In this document: piece by piece, positions 25,208 to 34,369 of the stretch
How positions within the stretch are numbered: the first letter of the stretch is position 1
Layout of the letters: each line of letters starts with the position of its first letter
Translations under genes and position numbers: made by a program
Notes under the pieces: generated by a model
Seen by the model: only the letters and a program-made list of their open reading frames with translations
What the model was told of the DNA's origin: nothing
Databases searched by the model: none
Assembly (NCBI GenBank): GCA_026984735.1
Contig: JALSRN010000063.1
Location: 1 to 42,552, forward strand
From: Sedimenticola sp.
GTDB taxonomy: Bacteria > Pseudomonadota > Gammaproteobacteria > Chromatiales > Chromatiaceae
Length of the DNA: 42,552 nucleotides
Direction: 5' to 3'

Positions 25208-25230
25208 GTCACGGTCGACCCGCTGTTCAA

Positions 25231-25257
25231 GCGAAAGGCGCCTTCGGGCGCCTTTTT
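25231..25257 (+). terminator. Intrinsic terminator after amtB
   Basis: AAAGGCGCC (25234-25242) and GGCGCCTTT (25247-25255) form a perfect nine-base stem closed by a TTCG tetraloop and followed by further T. Outer GCG/CGC bases extend it. It lies between the convergent amtB and the 25291 gene and may also act weakly on the minus strand. Confidence 0.85.
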
Positions 25258-25290
25258 CGCTGATGGCAAGAACGAAAACGGGGGATCCGG

Positions 25291-25704
25291 TCAGCTGGGA
25301 GAATCGTTGCGGGCGCCCGCCTGCCACGCCTCTTCCAGCGCCTCCAGGAGGCCGGGAACGGTTTCCGGAGATTCGAACCGAAGATGGCGCCGGGCGATCT
25401 CCAGCAACTTTTGCCGGCGGCGCTCCCGCAACAGGGCTTCACGCAATCCTTCGAGATCGAGACGGCCTTCTTCGAGGTAAGCGCGGGCCAGCCCTTCCGG
25501 CCGGTCGAACTCCAGCGGCGTCACCTCCAACACTTCGTATTCGTAGCTGTAAGGGTCGATGCCGTTGGCCGCCGCCAGCAGCGGGTAGATCTCGGACGGC
25601 GTACGCTCTTCGGTCAGGAACCGGTCCAGATCCAGCACCAGCTCGGGCTGGTAGGTGCGACCGCGAAAGGAGAAGGGAGCGCGCACCCGCACCCGGTTCT
25701 TCAT
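25291..25704 (-). CDS. Conserved hypothetical protein coupled to argH, 137 aa
   Basis: No named family is recognised. The product begins with a strand-rich, basic segment ([20 protein letters not shown]) followed by an acidic helical body with [26 protein letters not shown] and long charged helices. It has no signal peptide or membrane segment. The ATG at 25704 overlaps the argH stop (ATGA), so it is translationally coupled to argininosuccinate lyase. It converges on amtB. Coding is secure from this coupling and codon use; function is unknown. Confidence 0.78.
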   Translation of the reverse strand: MKNRVRVRAPFSFRGRTYQPELVLDLDRFLTEERTPSEIYPLLAAANGIDPYSYEYEVLEVTPLEFDRPEGLARAYLEEGRLDLEGLREALLRERRRQKLLEIARRHLRFESPETVPGLLEALEEAWQAGARNDSPS

Positions 25705-27080
25705 TCCAGCCGCTCCCGCGCCGCGGCGATGGCTCGACGCACTTGGCGGGGAGCGGTGCCGCCGAAATGGTCCCGCGCCGCCACCGAGCCCTCCAAGGTG
25801 AGATATTGGAAGACGTCCGCGCCGATGGCGTCGTGGAAGCCGCGCAACTCTTCCAGCGAGAGGTCGGCCAGATCGCAGCCCCGTTCCACGCAGAGCGCCA
25901 CCGCCTTGCCCACCACCTCGTGGGCGTCGCGGAAAGGAACCCCCTTGCGGACCAGATAGTCGGCCAGGTCGGTGGCGGTGGCGAAGCCTTTGAGCGCCGC
26001 CTCGCGCATGGCCTGCCGGTTGCAGGTGATCTCGGGCACCATCTCGGCGAACACCTTGAGACAGCCTTTGAGCTGGTCCACGGCGTCGAAGAGGGGCTCC
26101 TTGTCCTCCTGGTTGTCTTTGTTGTAGGCCAGCGGCTGGCTCTTCATGAGGGTCAGCAGCCCAAAGAGGTGGCCGAAGACTCGCCCGCTCTTGCCACGCA
26201 CCAGCTCGGGCACGTCGGGATTCTTCTTTTGCGGCATGATGGAGGAGCCGGTGCAGAAGGCGTCGGAGAGGGTGACGAAGCCGAATTGGGCCGAAGACCA
26301 GATCACCAACTCTTCCGACATACGCGACAGGTGCATCATCAGCAGGCTGGCGGCGGCGGCGAACTCGATGGCGAAGTCGCGGTCGCTCACCGCGTCCAGG
26401 GAGTTGGCGCAAGGGCCGTCGAAACCGAGCTCGCGGGCGGTGAAGTCGCGGTCGATGGGGAATGTGGTGCCGGCCAGGGCGGCGGCGCCGAGAGGACAGC
26501 GGTTCATGCGGCGGGAACAGTCGCCCAGCCGCTCGTGGTCGCGCTCGAGCATCTCGAACCAGGCCATCATGTGGTGGCCGAAGGTGACCGGCTGGGCGGT
26601 CTGCAGGTGGGTGAAACCGGGGAGGATGGTCTCCGCCTCGCGCTCGGCCAGCTCCAGCAGGTTGCGCTGCAGACGGCGGATCTCGCCGCGGATGGCGGCG
26701 ATCTCTCCCCGCAGCCACAGGCGCACGTCGGTGGCCACCTGGTCGTTGCGCGAGCGGCCGGTGTGCAGTTTCTTGCCGGCTTCGCCGATGCGCTCCGTGA
26801 GGGCCGCCTCGATGTTCATGTGGACGTCTTCCAACCCCACCGACCAGGAGAAGTGGCCAGCGCGGATCTCTTCGCGGATGGCCTCCAGCCCTTCGACGAT
26901 GGCGTCGCGCTCCGCTTCGGTGAGGATTCCCTGGCGGGCCAGCATGGTGGCATGGGCGATGGAGCCGCGGATGTCCTCCGGAGCGAGCCGCTGGTCGAAC
27001 TCCACGGATGCCGTGAAAGCTTCCACGAAGGCGTCGGTGGGCTGGTTGAAGCGCCCCGCCCAGAGTTTCTTGTCGCTCAT
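25701..27080 (-). CDS. argH: Argininosuccinate lyase
   Basis: Last enzyme of arginine synthesis, splitting argininosuccinate to arginine and fumarate. The 459-aa product has the fumarase/ASL superfamily signature [11 protein letters not shown] in the flexible catalytic loop (about residues 277-287). It also has the family opening [12 protein letters not shown] and [13 protein letters not shown]. It is divergent from the algZ-like kinase gene across 69 bases, the same arrangement as argH and algZR in Pseudomonas. Confidence 0.97.
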   Translation of the reverse strand: MSDKKLWAGRFNQPTDAFVEAFTASVEFDQRLAPEDIRGSIAHATMLARQGILTEAERDAIVEGLEAIREEIRAGHFSWSVGLEDVHMNIEAALTERIGEAGKKLHTGRSRNDQVATDVRLWLRGEIAAIRGEIRRLQRNLLELAEREAETILPGFTHLQTAQPVTFGHHMMAWFEMLERDHERLGDCSRRMNRCPLGAAALAGTTFPIDRDFTARELGFDGPCANSLDAVSDRDFAIEFAAAASLLMMHLSRMSEELVIWSSAQFGFVTLSDAFCTGSSIMPQKKNPDVPELVRGKSGRVFGHLFGLLTLMKSQPLAYNKDNQEDKEPLFDAVDQLKGCLKVFAEMVPEITCNRQAMREAALKGFATATDLADYLVRKGVPFRDAHEVVGKAVALCVERGCDLADLSLEELRGFHDAIGADVFQYLTLEGSVAARDHFGGTAPRQVRRAIAAARERLE

Positions 27081-27108
27081 GTGATCGATTCCTCAGTCGG
27101 ATGGCGCG

Positions 27109-27114
27109 ATTATA
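27109..27114 (-). promoter_or_regulatory. -10 box of argH, back to back with a plus-strand -10-like box
   Basis: The minus strand reads a perfect TATAAT here, 29 bases before the argH ATG. On the plus strand TATACT at 27111-27116 could serve the divergent kinase gene, so the two promoters would overlap. No clear -35 element is seen for either. Confidence 0.4.
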
Positions 27115-27149
27115 CTGCATCGGTTTCACCCCTTGTTTATCATGGGCTT

Positions 27150-28184
27150 ATGACGAAGGAGGGGTGGCAAAGCTTTCTGCCGGACTTCTGCGGCGTGCGC
27201 ATGGTGGCGGGGGTCGTTCTTGGCGTGCTGGTGCTGGCCGGCGTGATCGCTCTCGCCGCCAGCGAGTCGCTTTCCATCTTCTGGTCGGCCTTCAGCCTGG
27301 TGGCGCTCTACAGCCTGTGGATCGCCCTGGTCTCCACGGGGGTGATCTGCCTCGCCAAAAAGTGGCTGGGAAGAATGAGGCATGGCGCCGCCGGCCTGGT
27401 GGCCTGGCTCATCGTTCTGGCGGTCTGCCTGGTGGTGGTGGAAGCGACCGTCCGGCTGCTGCCGGCGGAGCTGGTGGCCGGGATCGATCATCGCCGGCTG
27501 CTCGTTCGCACCCTGGCCATCGGCGGAATCGTGGCTGCGCTGGTGCTGCGCTATCTCTACGAGCACCATCAGCAGGGGCAGCGGGAGCTGGCGGAGAACC
27601 GCGCCCGTTATCTCGCCCTGCAGGCGCGCATCCGTCCCCATTTCCTCTTCAACAGCCTCAATACGGTGATCAGCCTGATTCCCGCCGAGCCGGAAAAGGC
27701 GCAGCGAATCCTGCACGATCTGGCCGACCTGTTCCGCGCCGGCATGGCGGCGGAGGGGAGGGTGGCCACCCTCAAAGAGGAGCTGGAGCTGACGCGCCAG
27801 TATCTGGAGGTGGAACAGGTCCGCCTCGGCGGTCGCCTGCGGGTGAGGTGGGAGCTGCATGCCATGCCCATGGACGCCCGCGTGCCTATGTTGTTGCTGC
27901 AGCCGCTGGTGGAAAATGCGGTCTACCACGGCGTGGAACCGTCGCCGGAAGGGGGCGAGGTGATCATCTTCGGAAGTTGCCGCGAAGGACGATTGCAGCT
28001 TTCGGTGAGCAATACCCTGCCGCGGCAGCAGGAGGGGGAACACCGGCGGGGCAACCGCATGGCCCTGGAGAACGTTCGGCAGCGGCTCGAGGCGCTGTTC
28101 GGAGAGGCGGCGGGTGTGCGCACCGGCATGGTGGACGACCGGCATCAGGTGCGGATCTGGCTGCCGGTGGAGGAGGGACGATGA
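27150..28184 (+). CDS. algZ: AlgZ/FimS-like membrane sensor histidine kinase
   Basis: A LytS-type kinase (344 aa) lacking the usual H-box. It has about four hydrophobic helices (about residues 18-40, 45-66, 78-100 and 115-135). A His_kinase domain follows, with [13 protein letters not shown]; the phospho-accepting histidine is H164. The ATP-binding part has the N-box [10 protein letters not shown]. The ATG has no clear ribosome site. The response regulator gene overlaps its stop by four bases. Location beside argH matches algZ of Pseudomonas, but hemC and hemD do not follow here. The symbol is by homology; the stimulus is unknown. Confidence 0.85.
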   Translation: MTKEGWQSFLPDFCGVRMVAGVVLGVLVLAGVIALAASESLSIFWSAFSLVALYSLWIALVSTGVICLAKKWLGRMRHGAAGLVAWLIVLAVCLVVVEATVRLLPAELVAGIDHRRLLVRTLAIGGIVAALVLRYLYEHHQQGQRELAENRARYLALQARIRPHFLFNSLNTVISLIPAEPEKAQRILHDLADLFRAGMAAEGRVATLKEELELTRQYLEVEQVRLGGRLRVRWELHAMPMDARVPMLLLQPLVENAVYHGVEPSPEGGEVIIFGSCREGRLQLSVSNTLPRQQEGEHRRGNRMALENVRQRLEALFGEAAGVRTGMVDDRHQVRIWLPVEEGR

Positions 28185-28927
28185 GAATTCTGGTGGTGGA
28201 CGACGAAGCGCCCGCGCGCGCCTACCTGGCTTCTCTGATCGGCCGGCTCGGCCCGCCCTACCGGATCGCCGGCGAGGCCGCCAGCGGGGAGGAGGCGGTG
28301 CGTCTCTGCGAGCGGCAGCCGGTGGACCTGGTGCTGATGGACATCCGCATGCCGGGCATGGACGGGCTGGAGGCGGCGCGACGGATCGCTGCCATGCCGG
28401 TGCCCCCAGCTGTGGTCTTCACCACCGCCTATGCGGAGCACGCCTTGCCGGCGTTCGAGGTTCAGGGCGCGGCCTATCTGCTCAAACCGGTGCGTCAAGA
28501 GAAGCTGCGGGAAGCATTGGAGCGGGTGACCCGCCTCACCCGGCCTCAGTTGAAAAGGGGCGGGAAGGATGCCGATTGTGTCACCATCCGTTTTCGCGGC
28601 AATCTGGAGCGGATCCCCCTCGAGGCCATCTACTATTTCCGTGCCGAGGACAAATATGTGACTGTGCGGCACCGGGAGGGGGAGGCGCTCATCGAAGAGT
28701 CGCTGAAGACGTTGGAGAAGCGCTTCGCCGGGCGGTTGGTGCGGGTTCACCGCAGCGCCCTGGTGGTGCCGGAAAGGATCCGCCGTTTGGAGCGTCACGG
28801 CGAGGGCGGCGCGTGTCTGCGGTTCGAGGACATCGACGACCGCGTGGAGGTGAGCCGCCGCCATCTGCCCGGCGTGCGCCGCCTGCTCAAAGGGGGCGAG
28901 GGTCAGGAGCCGGCGGTCGAGTCGTGA
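28181..28927 (+). CDS. algR: AlgR-like LytTR response regulator
   Basis: A 248-aa DNA-binding regulator. The receiver domain has D54 ([13 protein letters not shown]), acidic D7-D8 and K103 region ([10 protein letters not shown]). The LytTR domain from about residue 135 includes [14 protein letters not shown] and [15 protein letters not shown]. In Pseudomonas AlgR controls alginate, twitching and virulence genes. The targets here are not evident. Its 3' end overlaps the convergent lipoprotein gene by 25 bases. Confidence 0.9.
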   Translation: MRILVVDDEAPARAYLASLIGRLGPPYRIAGEAASGEEAVRLCERQPVDLVLMDIRMPGMDGLEAARRIAAMPVPPAVVFTTAYAEHALPAFEVQGAAYLLKPVRQEKLREALERVTRLTRPQLKRGGKDADCVTIRFRGNLERIPLEAIYYFRAEDKYVTVRHREGEALIEESLKTLEKRFAGRLVRVHRSALVVPERIRRLERHGEGGACLRFEDIDDRVEVSRRHLPGVRRLLKGGEGQEPAVES

Positions 28928-29535
28928 GGGGGACGGCGCCTCTGTTCCACCAGCGGCTTCAGCCAGTGAATCAGCTTGCGGGAGATTTCCGCCGTCGCCC
29001 GCTCCAGGGCCGAGGCGGCCTCTTCGGCGTCGGCCTTGGCGATGGGTACCTCGCTGTGGAAGAGCCGGCTGGCCACCACGCGGCGCCGGACGTCGTCCAG
29101 CAACAGAAAACGCACCTCCGCCACGGCGCGCGGGCGCGAGCCGTCGAAATGGAGGCTGAAGTCCAGCAGCGTCCCTTCCAGGGATAGATCGCCGCGGAAA
29201 GCGGAGCCCGGCGGCAGCACCGCGTTGAACAGTCCGCTGCGCTCGAGCGCCTCCACCAGGATGGGCTGTAGCATGCGGGTGGGCGCATCGGCCCAGCGAC
29301 TGAAGGCGAAGCGGTTCAGGTCCGTGCCGTGCTCGGTGTAGAGCATGCCGGTGGTGGTGAAGGGCTGGATGCCGTGAAGGGGAGCGAGCTTCAGCGTGGC
29401 CCGGCCCCGCCGCTCGGCCGGCGGCGGGGAGCCGGCGGAAGGGTGGAGCGCGTAGACCGAAACCGGCGGCAGCTCGCGGGTGGCGCAGCCGCTCAGGGCG
29501 AGGAGCAAGATCAGAAAAGAGTAGCGGCCGCTCAT
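28903..29535 (-). CDS. ABC-type transport auxiliary lipoprotein (PqiC/YmbA-like)
   Basis: A 210-aa outer-membrane lipoprotein candidate. It has a lipobox LSGC with C17 after a short hydrophobic signal, and residue +2 is alanine. The body resembles the ABC_trans_aux domain associated with MCE transport systems (VSVYALHPS, later [11 protein letters not shown] and SRLFHSEVP). It overlaps the MCE gene by four bases and is the last gene of the operon. It would link the periplasmic MCE protein to the outer membrane. Confidence 0.85.
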   Translation of the reverse strand: MSGRYSFLILLLALSGCATRELPPVSVYALHPSAGSPPPAERRGRATLKLAPLHGIQPFTTTGMLYTEHGTDLNRFAFSRWADAPTRMLQPILVEALERSGLFNAVLPPGSAFRGDLSLEGTLLDFSLHFDGSRPRAVAEVRFLLLDDVRRRVVASRLFHSEVPIAKADAEEAASALERATAEISRKLIHWLKPLVEQRRRPPHDSTAGS

Positions 29536-30443
29536 CGCGATTCCCTCTCGCCGGGACCTGGACGGATCGCCTGCCGCGTGAAGATCAGGTCGGCGGGCGC
29601 GGCGCGGAACTGTTCCACCGCGGCCTGCAACTCTTCCAGAAGCTGCCGCAGCTCCTCATAGAGCGCGCGCGCCATGTCGGAGCCCTCGTCCACCAACTGG
29701 CCGGCCCGTTGGCCCAGCGCCACATAGGTCAGCCGCAGCTCTTCGGAGAGCTGCGCCACCTTGTCCGAGGCGTCGGTGACGTCGTCGAAGGCGCTGGAGA
29801 CCTTTTCTTCCATCTCGATACCCTTGTGAATGAGTCTCTGGAGATCCTTCATCTTGTCGTTCAATCCCTGGGCCAGGCGGCGAATGCCGTGGACCATGTC
29901 GCGCGTGTCCCGCAGCAGCGTGGAGACCGCTTCCAGATTCTGGTCGCTCAGCAGCCGGTCGATCTTGTCCAGAGCGCGTGTCGATTTGCCCGCCAGCTCG
30001 CTGAGCGCTTCGTCCAGGCGCGTGAAAGTGGAAGGGGTGGTGGGGATGGTGGGCATCTTTCCTTTTTCGGGGCGCAGCCGCGGAGCGTTCTTGCTGGTGC
30101 CCTGCAGCTCGATGAAAGCCAGGCCGGTGATTCCGTAGAACTTGAGCGTAGCCCGGGTGTCGGTCTTCACCGGCGTGCCCCGGCGGATCTTGAGAATCAA
30201 GCGCACCTGCTCGGGATTGTCGGGGTCGAGACTCATCTCGGAGACGGTCCCCACCTCAACGCCACGGTATTTCACCGAGGCGTCGGTGCTCAAGCCGGCC
30301 ACCGATTCCGTCATGAACACTTGATAGTAGTCGTATTCCTGTTGTCCGCCGTGCCCGGCCAGCCAGTAGGCGAACGCCAGGGTTCCCGCGGTGAACAGGA
30401 GCACGAAGAGGCCGACGACCGCGTAGTTGGCGTTACTGCCCAT
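29532..30443 (-). CDS. MCE/MlaD-family lipid-binding protein
   Basis: A 303-aa inner-membrane-anchored protein with one N-terminal helix (YAVVGLFVLLFTAGTLAFAY). An MCE domain follows, roughly residues 38-115 (VAGLSTDASVKYRGVEVGTV, then GITGLAFIELQG). A long C-terminal coiled-coil region runs from about 140 to 290. It forms the periplasmic hexamer of an Mla-like lipid transport machine. The ATG at 30443 lies inside the end of the ATPase gene. Compared with E. coli MlaD (about 180 aa) the helical extension is long, closer to other MCE operons. Confidence 0.9.
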   Translation of the reverse strand: MGSNANYAVVGLFVLLFTAGTLAFAYWLAGHGGQQEYDYYQVFMTESVAGLSTDASVKYRGVEVGTVSEMSLDPDNPEQVRLILKIRRGTPVKTDTRATLKFYGITGLAFIELQGTSKNAPRLRPEKGKMPTIPTTPSTFTRLDEALSELAGKSTRALDKIDRLLSDQNLEAVSTLLRDTRDMVHGIRRLAQGLNDKMKDLQRLIHKGIEMEEKVSSAFDDVTDASDKVAQLSEELRLTYVALGQRAGQLVDEGSDMARALYEELRQLLEELQAAVEQFRAAPADLIFTRQAIRPGPGERESR

Positions 30444-31218
30444 GGGCGCTCCTCAGCCGGCCGCGCGCGCCCCAGAAGAACTGGCGGACGATGGGATGCG
30501 GCTGCTCGATCACCTCCTCCAGCGTGCCTTCGGCGACCACCTGGTGGTCGCCGAGCACCGCGAAACGGTCGACGACGGTCCAGATGGAATCGAGATCGTG
30601 GGTCACCATCACCACGGTGAGGTCGAGCATGTCGCGCAACTTCAGGATCAGCTGATCGAAGGCCTCGGCCCCGATGGGGTCTAAGCCCGATGTGGGTTCG
30701 TCGAGGAACAGCAGCCGGGGGTCCATGGCCAGGGCGCGCGCCAGGGAGGCGCGCTTGACCATGCCGCCGCTCAGCTCAGCGGGATAGAGATCGGCCGCAT
30801 GGTCGGGCAGCCCTACCATGCGGATCTTCATGCGCACGATCTCGTCGATCACCTTTTCCGGCAGGCGGGTGTATTCGCGCAGTTTCATGCCCACATTCTG
30901 AGCCACGGTGAGCGAGGAATAAAGTGCGCCGGACTGGAACAGCACTCCCCACTGCTGGCGCAGCCAGGCGGCCTCTTCGAATCCCAGCTCGGCGAGGTTC
31001 CTGCCCAATACCTCGATGGTTCCGCCGTCCGGGCGCAGCAGCAGGATCATCTCCTTGAGCAGGGTGGACTTGCCCGAGCCGCTGCCGCCCATGAGTCCGT
31101 AGATCTCCCCTTTGCGCACGCTCAGGCTCACTCCGTCGTGCACCAGGTTGTCGCCGAAGCGGGTCACCACATCGGTGACCCGGATCACTTCCTCGGGAAC
31201 TTCGTCGTCGGCCGCCAT
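30433..31218 (-). CDS. MlaF-like ABC transporter ATPase
   Basis: A 261-aa ATPase energising the MCE transporter. Walker A is GGSGSGKST (about residues 44-52), the signature is LSGGMVKRASLARA and Walker B is LLFLDEPTSGLDP, followed by the H-loop histidine in VTHDLDS. The start at 31218 overlaps the permease stop (ATGA). It is encoded between the permease and MCE genes, the usual order in this type of operon. Confidence 0.93.
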   Translation of the reverse strand: MAADDEVPEEVIRVTDVVTRFGDNLVHDGVSLSVRKGEIYGLMGGSGSGKSTLLKEMILLLRPDGGTIEVLGRNLAELGFEEAAWLRQQWGVLFQSGALYSSLTVAQNVGMKLREYTRLPEKVIDEIVRMKIRMVGLPDHAADLYPAELSGGMVKRASLARALAMDPRLLFLDEPTSGLDPIGAEAFDQLILKLRDMLDLTVVMVTHDLDSIWTVVDRFAVLGDHQVVAEGTLEEVIEQPHPIVRQFFWGARGRLRSAHGQ

Positions 31219-32375
31219 CAGATTCCAAGCTGGGTGAAGACCACCGAAAAAAGCGCGTCGCAGGCGATCACCAGAAAGATGGAGTTCACCACGCTGATGG
31301 TTGTGTAGTAGCCGATGCTCTCGGTGTCCCGCGACACCTGCAGCCCGCGGAAACAGCCCACCACCGCGATGAGCCAGGCGAAGAAGGGGCCCTTCACGAT
31401 GCCGATCCAGAAGTGCTTCACCGCCACCACGGTCTGCAACCGGTGGAGGAACTCGTTCCAGGAGATGTTCAGATGGAGATGGGCCACCACCATGCCGCCG
31501 AGAATGCCGATGAGATCGGCGAAGAAGATCATCAGCGGCAGCGCGATCATCAACGCCAGGATGCGGGGCAGCACCAGGAAACGGTGCGGCTCGAAGCCCA
31601 TCACCCGCATGGCGTCGATCTCTTCGGTGATCTTCATCACCCCCAGTTGGGCCGTGTAGGAGGAGCCGGTGCGGCCGGCCACCACGATGGCGGTGATGAG
31701 GGGCGCCAGTTCGCGTGTCACCGAAATGCCGATCATGTCCACGATGAAGACGTTGGCCCCGAACTTCTGCAGCTGCACCGCGCCCTGGTAGGCGATCACC
31801 ACGCCGATGAGAAAGCTGGTGAGGGTGATGATGGGCAACGCCCGCACGCCGGCGTCCTCGATGTTCTTGGCGATGGCGTCGAAGCGGATGGAGAGAGGAT
31901 GGAGCAGGGAACGGCTCAGCACCAGAAAGTTCTCGCCCAGGAACTCCAGGAAGAGGCGCATGTCGCGGAAGCCGTTCACGGTGGCGCGCCCCAGTCCCTC
32001 CAGCGGGCGGAGCAGGCGGCTTGCCAGGGAGGCTGGCTTGGGGATCCGCTCCGGAAGATGGCGCAGCAGCAGCGCCTCCAGCTGCTCCTGCTCCGGCGTC
32101 CGGCCGAGGATCTTCTGGCGGCAACCCCGTTTCTCCAGCTCCTTGCGGTAGTGAAGATGGAGCATCATGCCGGCCGAGTCCATGCGACCGACCTCCGAGA
32201 AGTCCCAGGTCACCGCCGTCCCGCCCAGCCTGGCCGGCAGCCGTTCAAGGACGCCGACCACCCCTTCGAGCTTTTCCGCGGTCCATTGGCCAGACAGCCG
32301 CAGATACCACCCGTCCGCTTTCTGCTCGGAGCGCAGCCTGGCCTTGGTCGCCTGCCTGGGGTGGTCGGGTCGCAT
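31218..32375 (-). CDS. MlaE-like permease with fused N-terminal STAS domain
   Basis: A 385-aa inner-membrane permease. Residues about 15-110 look like a STAS domain (WYLRLSGQWTAEKLEG and the motif GRMDSAGMMLHL, with the conserved DSxG-type serine). Residues about 140-385 are the MlaE permease (AIAYQGAVQLQKFG-type helix, SVTRELAPLITAIVVAGRTGSS, EEIDAMRVMG). In E. coli the STAS part is the separate protein MlaB; here the two are fused. The ATG at 32375 is chosen because the domain starts soon after it; the frame stays open further upstream without family similarity. Confidence 0.88.
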   Translation of the reverse strand: MRPDHPRQATKARLRSEQKADGWYLRLSGQWTAEKLEGVVGVLERLPARLGGTAVTWDFSEVGRMDSAGMMLHLHYRKELEKRGCRQKILGRTPEQEQLEALLLRHLPERIPKPASLASRLLRPLEGLGRATVNGFRDMRLFLEFLGENFLVLSRSLLHPLSIRFDAIAKNIEDAGVRALPIITLTSFLIGVVIAYQGAVQLQKFGANVFIVDMIGISVTRELAPLITAIVVAGRTGSSYTAQLGVMKITEEIDAMRVMGFEPHRFLVLPRILALMIALPLMIFFADLIGILGGMVVAHLHLNISWNEFLHRLQTVVAVKHFWIGIVKGPFFAWLIAVVGCFRGLQVSRDTESIGYYTTISVVNSIFLVIACDALFSVVFTQLGI

Positions 32376-32749
32376 GGCTGGCCAATGTATCAAGATTTGC
32401 AGATGGGACCAAATGGGCAAGGTGATCGCACGAACGGGCTCAGTCCGGTTCGAAGGTCTGGAAGGGGGGCGGGGCGTCCGAGGCATGGATGCCGAGGCCG
32501 AGCCTGCGAGGATGCATTCACGGCGTCCCCGACAGCCCTTTTCCAGACCCTGAACCGGGCCCGTGGCCACTCGAGACCCGATTCATGCGATTGCCCCGCC
32601 CAATGGGCCGGCCTTTTGAACGGTTTGTGGAACCTGCGATGGAAAACTTGAACGGTGGCGGAGGAAAAACGGCCGGGAGGGAGAATCGAAGAGGCAGGAG
32701 ATGGAACGCATCGATTTGAAACAAAAGGGAATTTTTTCTTTTTTCGCGG
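32376..32749. other. Intergenic region without a recognisable gene
   Basis: Between the divergent MCE operon and the small exported protein gene. The short reading frames here overlap on both strands and show no family resemblance or ribosome sites. The part from about 32700 on is AT-richer with two T-runs and leads into the sigma-54-type promoter. A promoter for the MCE operon should lie here, but I cannot define it. Confidence 0.5.
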
Positions 32750-32768
32750 TTGGCATGGTCTCTGCATG
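32750..32768 (+). promoter_or_regulatory. Sigma-54-type promoter
   Basis: TTGGCATGGTCTCTGCA carries GG (32752-32753) and GC (32764-32765) ten bases apart, with TTGGCA at -24 and CTGCA close to the TTGCA -12 element. The predicted start is near 32776, about 65 bases before the ATG at 32841. A poly-T and AT-rich stretch just upstream (32732-32744) fits such promoters. Which enhancer-binding protein acts is unknown; PilR encoded at 35151 is one candidate. Confidence 0.62.
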
Positions 32769-32840
32769 CCAAAAGGGTGAGCCGACGGAAGAATCCTCGC
32801 TCACGAAACGACCAACGAATTGCAAGTCAGGAGAAGTACC

Positions 32841-33128
32841 ATGAAGAAGACCGCTTTCATCACCGCCCTCGCTCTGCTCGCCGCTGTCTCGGCCGGTTGG
32901 GCCCACGACAAGCAGCTGGGTGGAAACGAGGATCTTTACCAGTCTCCCTTGCTCGATCACGACAAGGGCAGCCGCAACGTGGAGGCCCAGCAGGGAGAGG
33001 GAGACCTCTATGGCAGCCACATCGCCGATCCGCAAGAAGTGGTGGCCGATCCCCGCGCACGGGTGGAACCCATCGGTCCTCGCGAAGCGCTGCACGAACA
33101 GGATCCCGAAGGGTACGGCTTCAACTGA
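32841..33128 (+). CDS. Small exported protein of unknown function, 95 aa
   Basis: A clear Sec signal peptide (MKKTAFITALALLAAVSAGWA, cut between A21 and H22) precedes a 74-residue mature part. That part is acidic, has no cysteine, and contains a loose internal repeat: NEDLYQSPLLD (about residues 29-39) and EGDLYGSHIAD (about 53-63). The ATG at 32841 has AGGAG seven bases upstream; an in-frame TTG at 32820 is less likely. It is preceded by a sigma-54-type promoter. No family is recognised. A weak hairpin (33131-33150) follows the stop without a U-run. Confidence 0.8.
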   Translation: MKKTAFITALALLAAVSAGWAHDKQLGGNEDLYQSPLLDHDKGSRNVEAQQGEGDLYGSHIADPQEVVADPRARVEPIGPREALHEQDPEGYGFN

Positions 33129-33312
33129 TGTCGGCTCGCGCGGGAGCCGAGCGTCGCGCCACCTGTTCGTTTTGGTTCCGGCAAGGCGCGGGGAAGGGGG
33201 CGCCATCCTTTTCGATGACGGAGGTAAGGGTCGGCACCGCCTTTCGCGCGGTTATCGTCCCCTGTCGGCCGCGGCCCGTCGAGGCAAGGCGCTTGCTGAA
33301 AAGGGATGCATC

Positions 33313-33537
33313 ATGGCGCTCGCGCTGGACGATTCGTTGCATGCCTGGCGCCATGCCGACGGTGCGCCGGTCAAGATCCTCCCGGACGGTTCTTCCCGCA
33401 CCAAAAGAATGCCGGCCTTGGGGGAACAGGGGATGACCGCGGCCCAGGTCCACGATCCGGTGGATTGTCTGAAAAGCCATTGGGGGGAAAGAGCCTTGGC
33501 GTGCCAGGGGCCGAAACACATGCAATGCAGTCGTTGA
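33313..33537 (+). CDS. Possible small cytoplasmic protein, 74 aa
   Basis: A possible gene in the 427 bases between the exported protein and ccdA. The frame is open with mixed but plausible codon use and encodes three cysteines (C52, C64, C72) in the last third. AAGGG lies nine bases before the ATG. It ends 18 bases before ccdA. No family is recognised, and the opposite strand is also open, so this could be chance. Nothing else is seen between 33151 and 33312. Confidence 0.35.
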   Translation: MALALDDSLHAWRHADGAPVKILPDGSSRTKRMPALGEQGMTAAQVHDPVDCLKSHWGERALACQGPKHMQCSR

Positions 33538-33555
33538 CCGGAACGAAGGATCCGC

Positions 33556-34299
33556 ATGGCCGAACTCTCCAGCATCGGTGCGCTGTCCGCCTTTGGGGCA
33601 GGCGTCGTCTCTTTTCTGTCGCCCTGCGTGTTGCCGTTGGTGCCTGGCTATCTCTCCTATCTTGGCGGCCGTTCGCTGGATGAGCTGAAGTCGCGGCGAT
33701 TCGCTTCCGGCGAGACATTGCGCCTGCTCGGCCTCAGCCTCGGTTTCGTGCTGGGCTTTTCCACGGTTTTCATCGCCTTCGGCGCCGGCGCCTCGTTGCT
33801 TGGCCGATGGCTGGCGGCCCATCGCTACGAACTCAACATTCTCGGGGGCGTCGTGGTGTTTCTCTTCGGCCTGTTCATGACGGGCCTGGTGAAGCTGTCG
33901 TGGTTGCAGCGGGATTTGCGTTTTCACGGCCGGCTGCCCGCGGAAGGCGCGTTGGCTTCCTATCTCCTGGGGATCGCTTTTGCATTCGGATGGACCCCCT
34001 GCATCGGCCCCATCTTGGGCGCCATCTTGACGCTCAGTGCCACTTCTACCCTGGTGAGCGACGGAACCGCTCTCCTTGCCATCTACTCGCTGGGGCTTGG
34101 CGTGCCCTTCGTCGTCGCGGGGCTCTTTACCGGTCGTTTCCTGCGGCAGATGGCGGTCCTGCGCAAACACCTGCTACTGTTGCACCGAATCGCCGGCGGC
34201 ATTCTGATGGCGATGGGGGTAGCCATGGCCACTGGTTATCTCACCGATTTTTCCCTTTGGCTGCTGAAAGCCTTTCCCTGGTTGGGGGAGATTGGGTGA
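33556..34299 (+). CDS. ccdA: CcdA/DsbD-type thiol-disulfide transporter
   Basis: A 247-aa membrane protein of about six helices that moves reducing power from cytoplasmic thioredoxin to the periplasm, typically for cytochrome c maturation. The redox cysteines are C24 (SPCVLPLVPGYLSY) and C149 (GWTPCIGPILG), each in the expected proline-containing motif. It lacks the extra periplasmic domains of full DsbD, so it is the short CcdA form. A service role for DsrJ and other c-type cytochromes is inference. Confidence 0.92.
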   Translation: MAELSSIGALSAFGAGVVSFLSPCVLPLVPGYLSYLGGRSLDELKSRRFASGETLRLLGLSLGFVLGFSTVFIAFGAGASLLGRWLAAHRYELNILGGVVVFLFGLFMTGLVKLSWLQRDLRFHGRLPAEGALASYLLGIAFAFGWTPCIGPILGAILTLSATSTLVSDGTALLAIYSLGLGVPFVVAGLFTGRFLRQMAVLRKHLLLLHRIAGGILMAMGVAMATGYLTDFSLWLLKAFPWLGEIG

Positions 34300-34369
34300 C
34301 GGTCCTCACTCTGGTGCGCGGAGGCTTGGATCGAGAGGAATACGGGAGCGATGAGGGGGGGTTGAAAAA

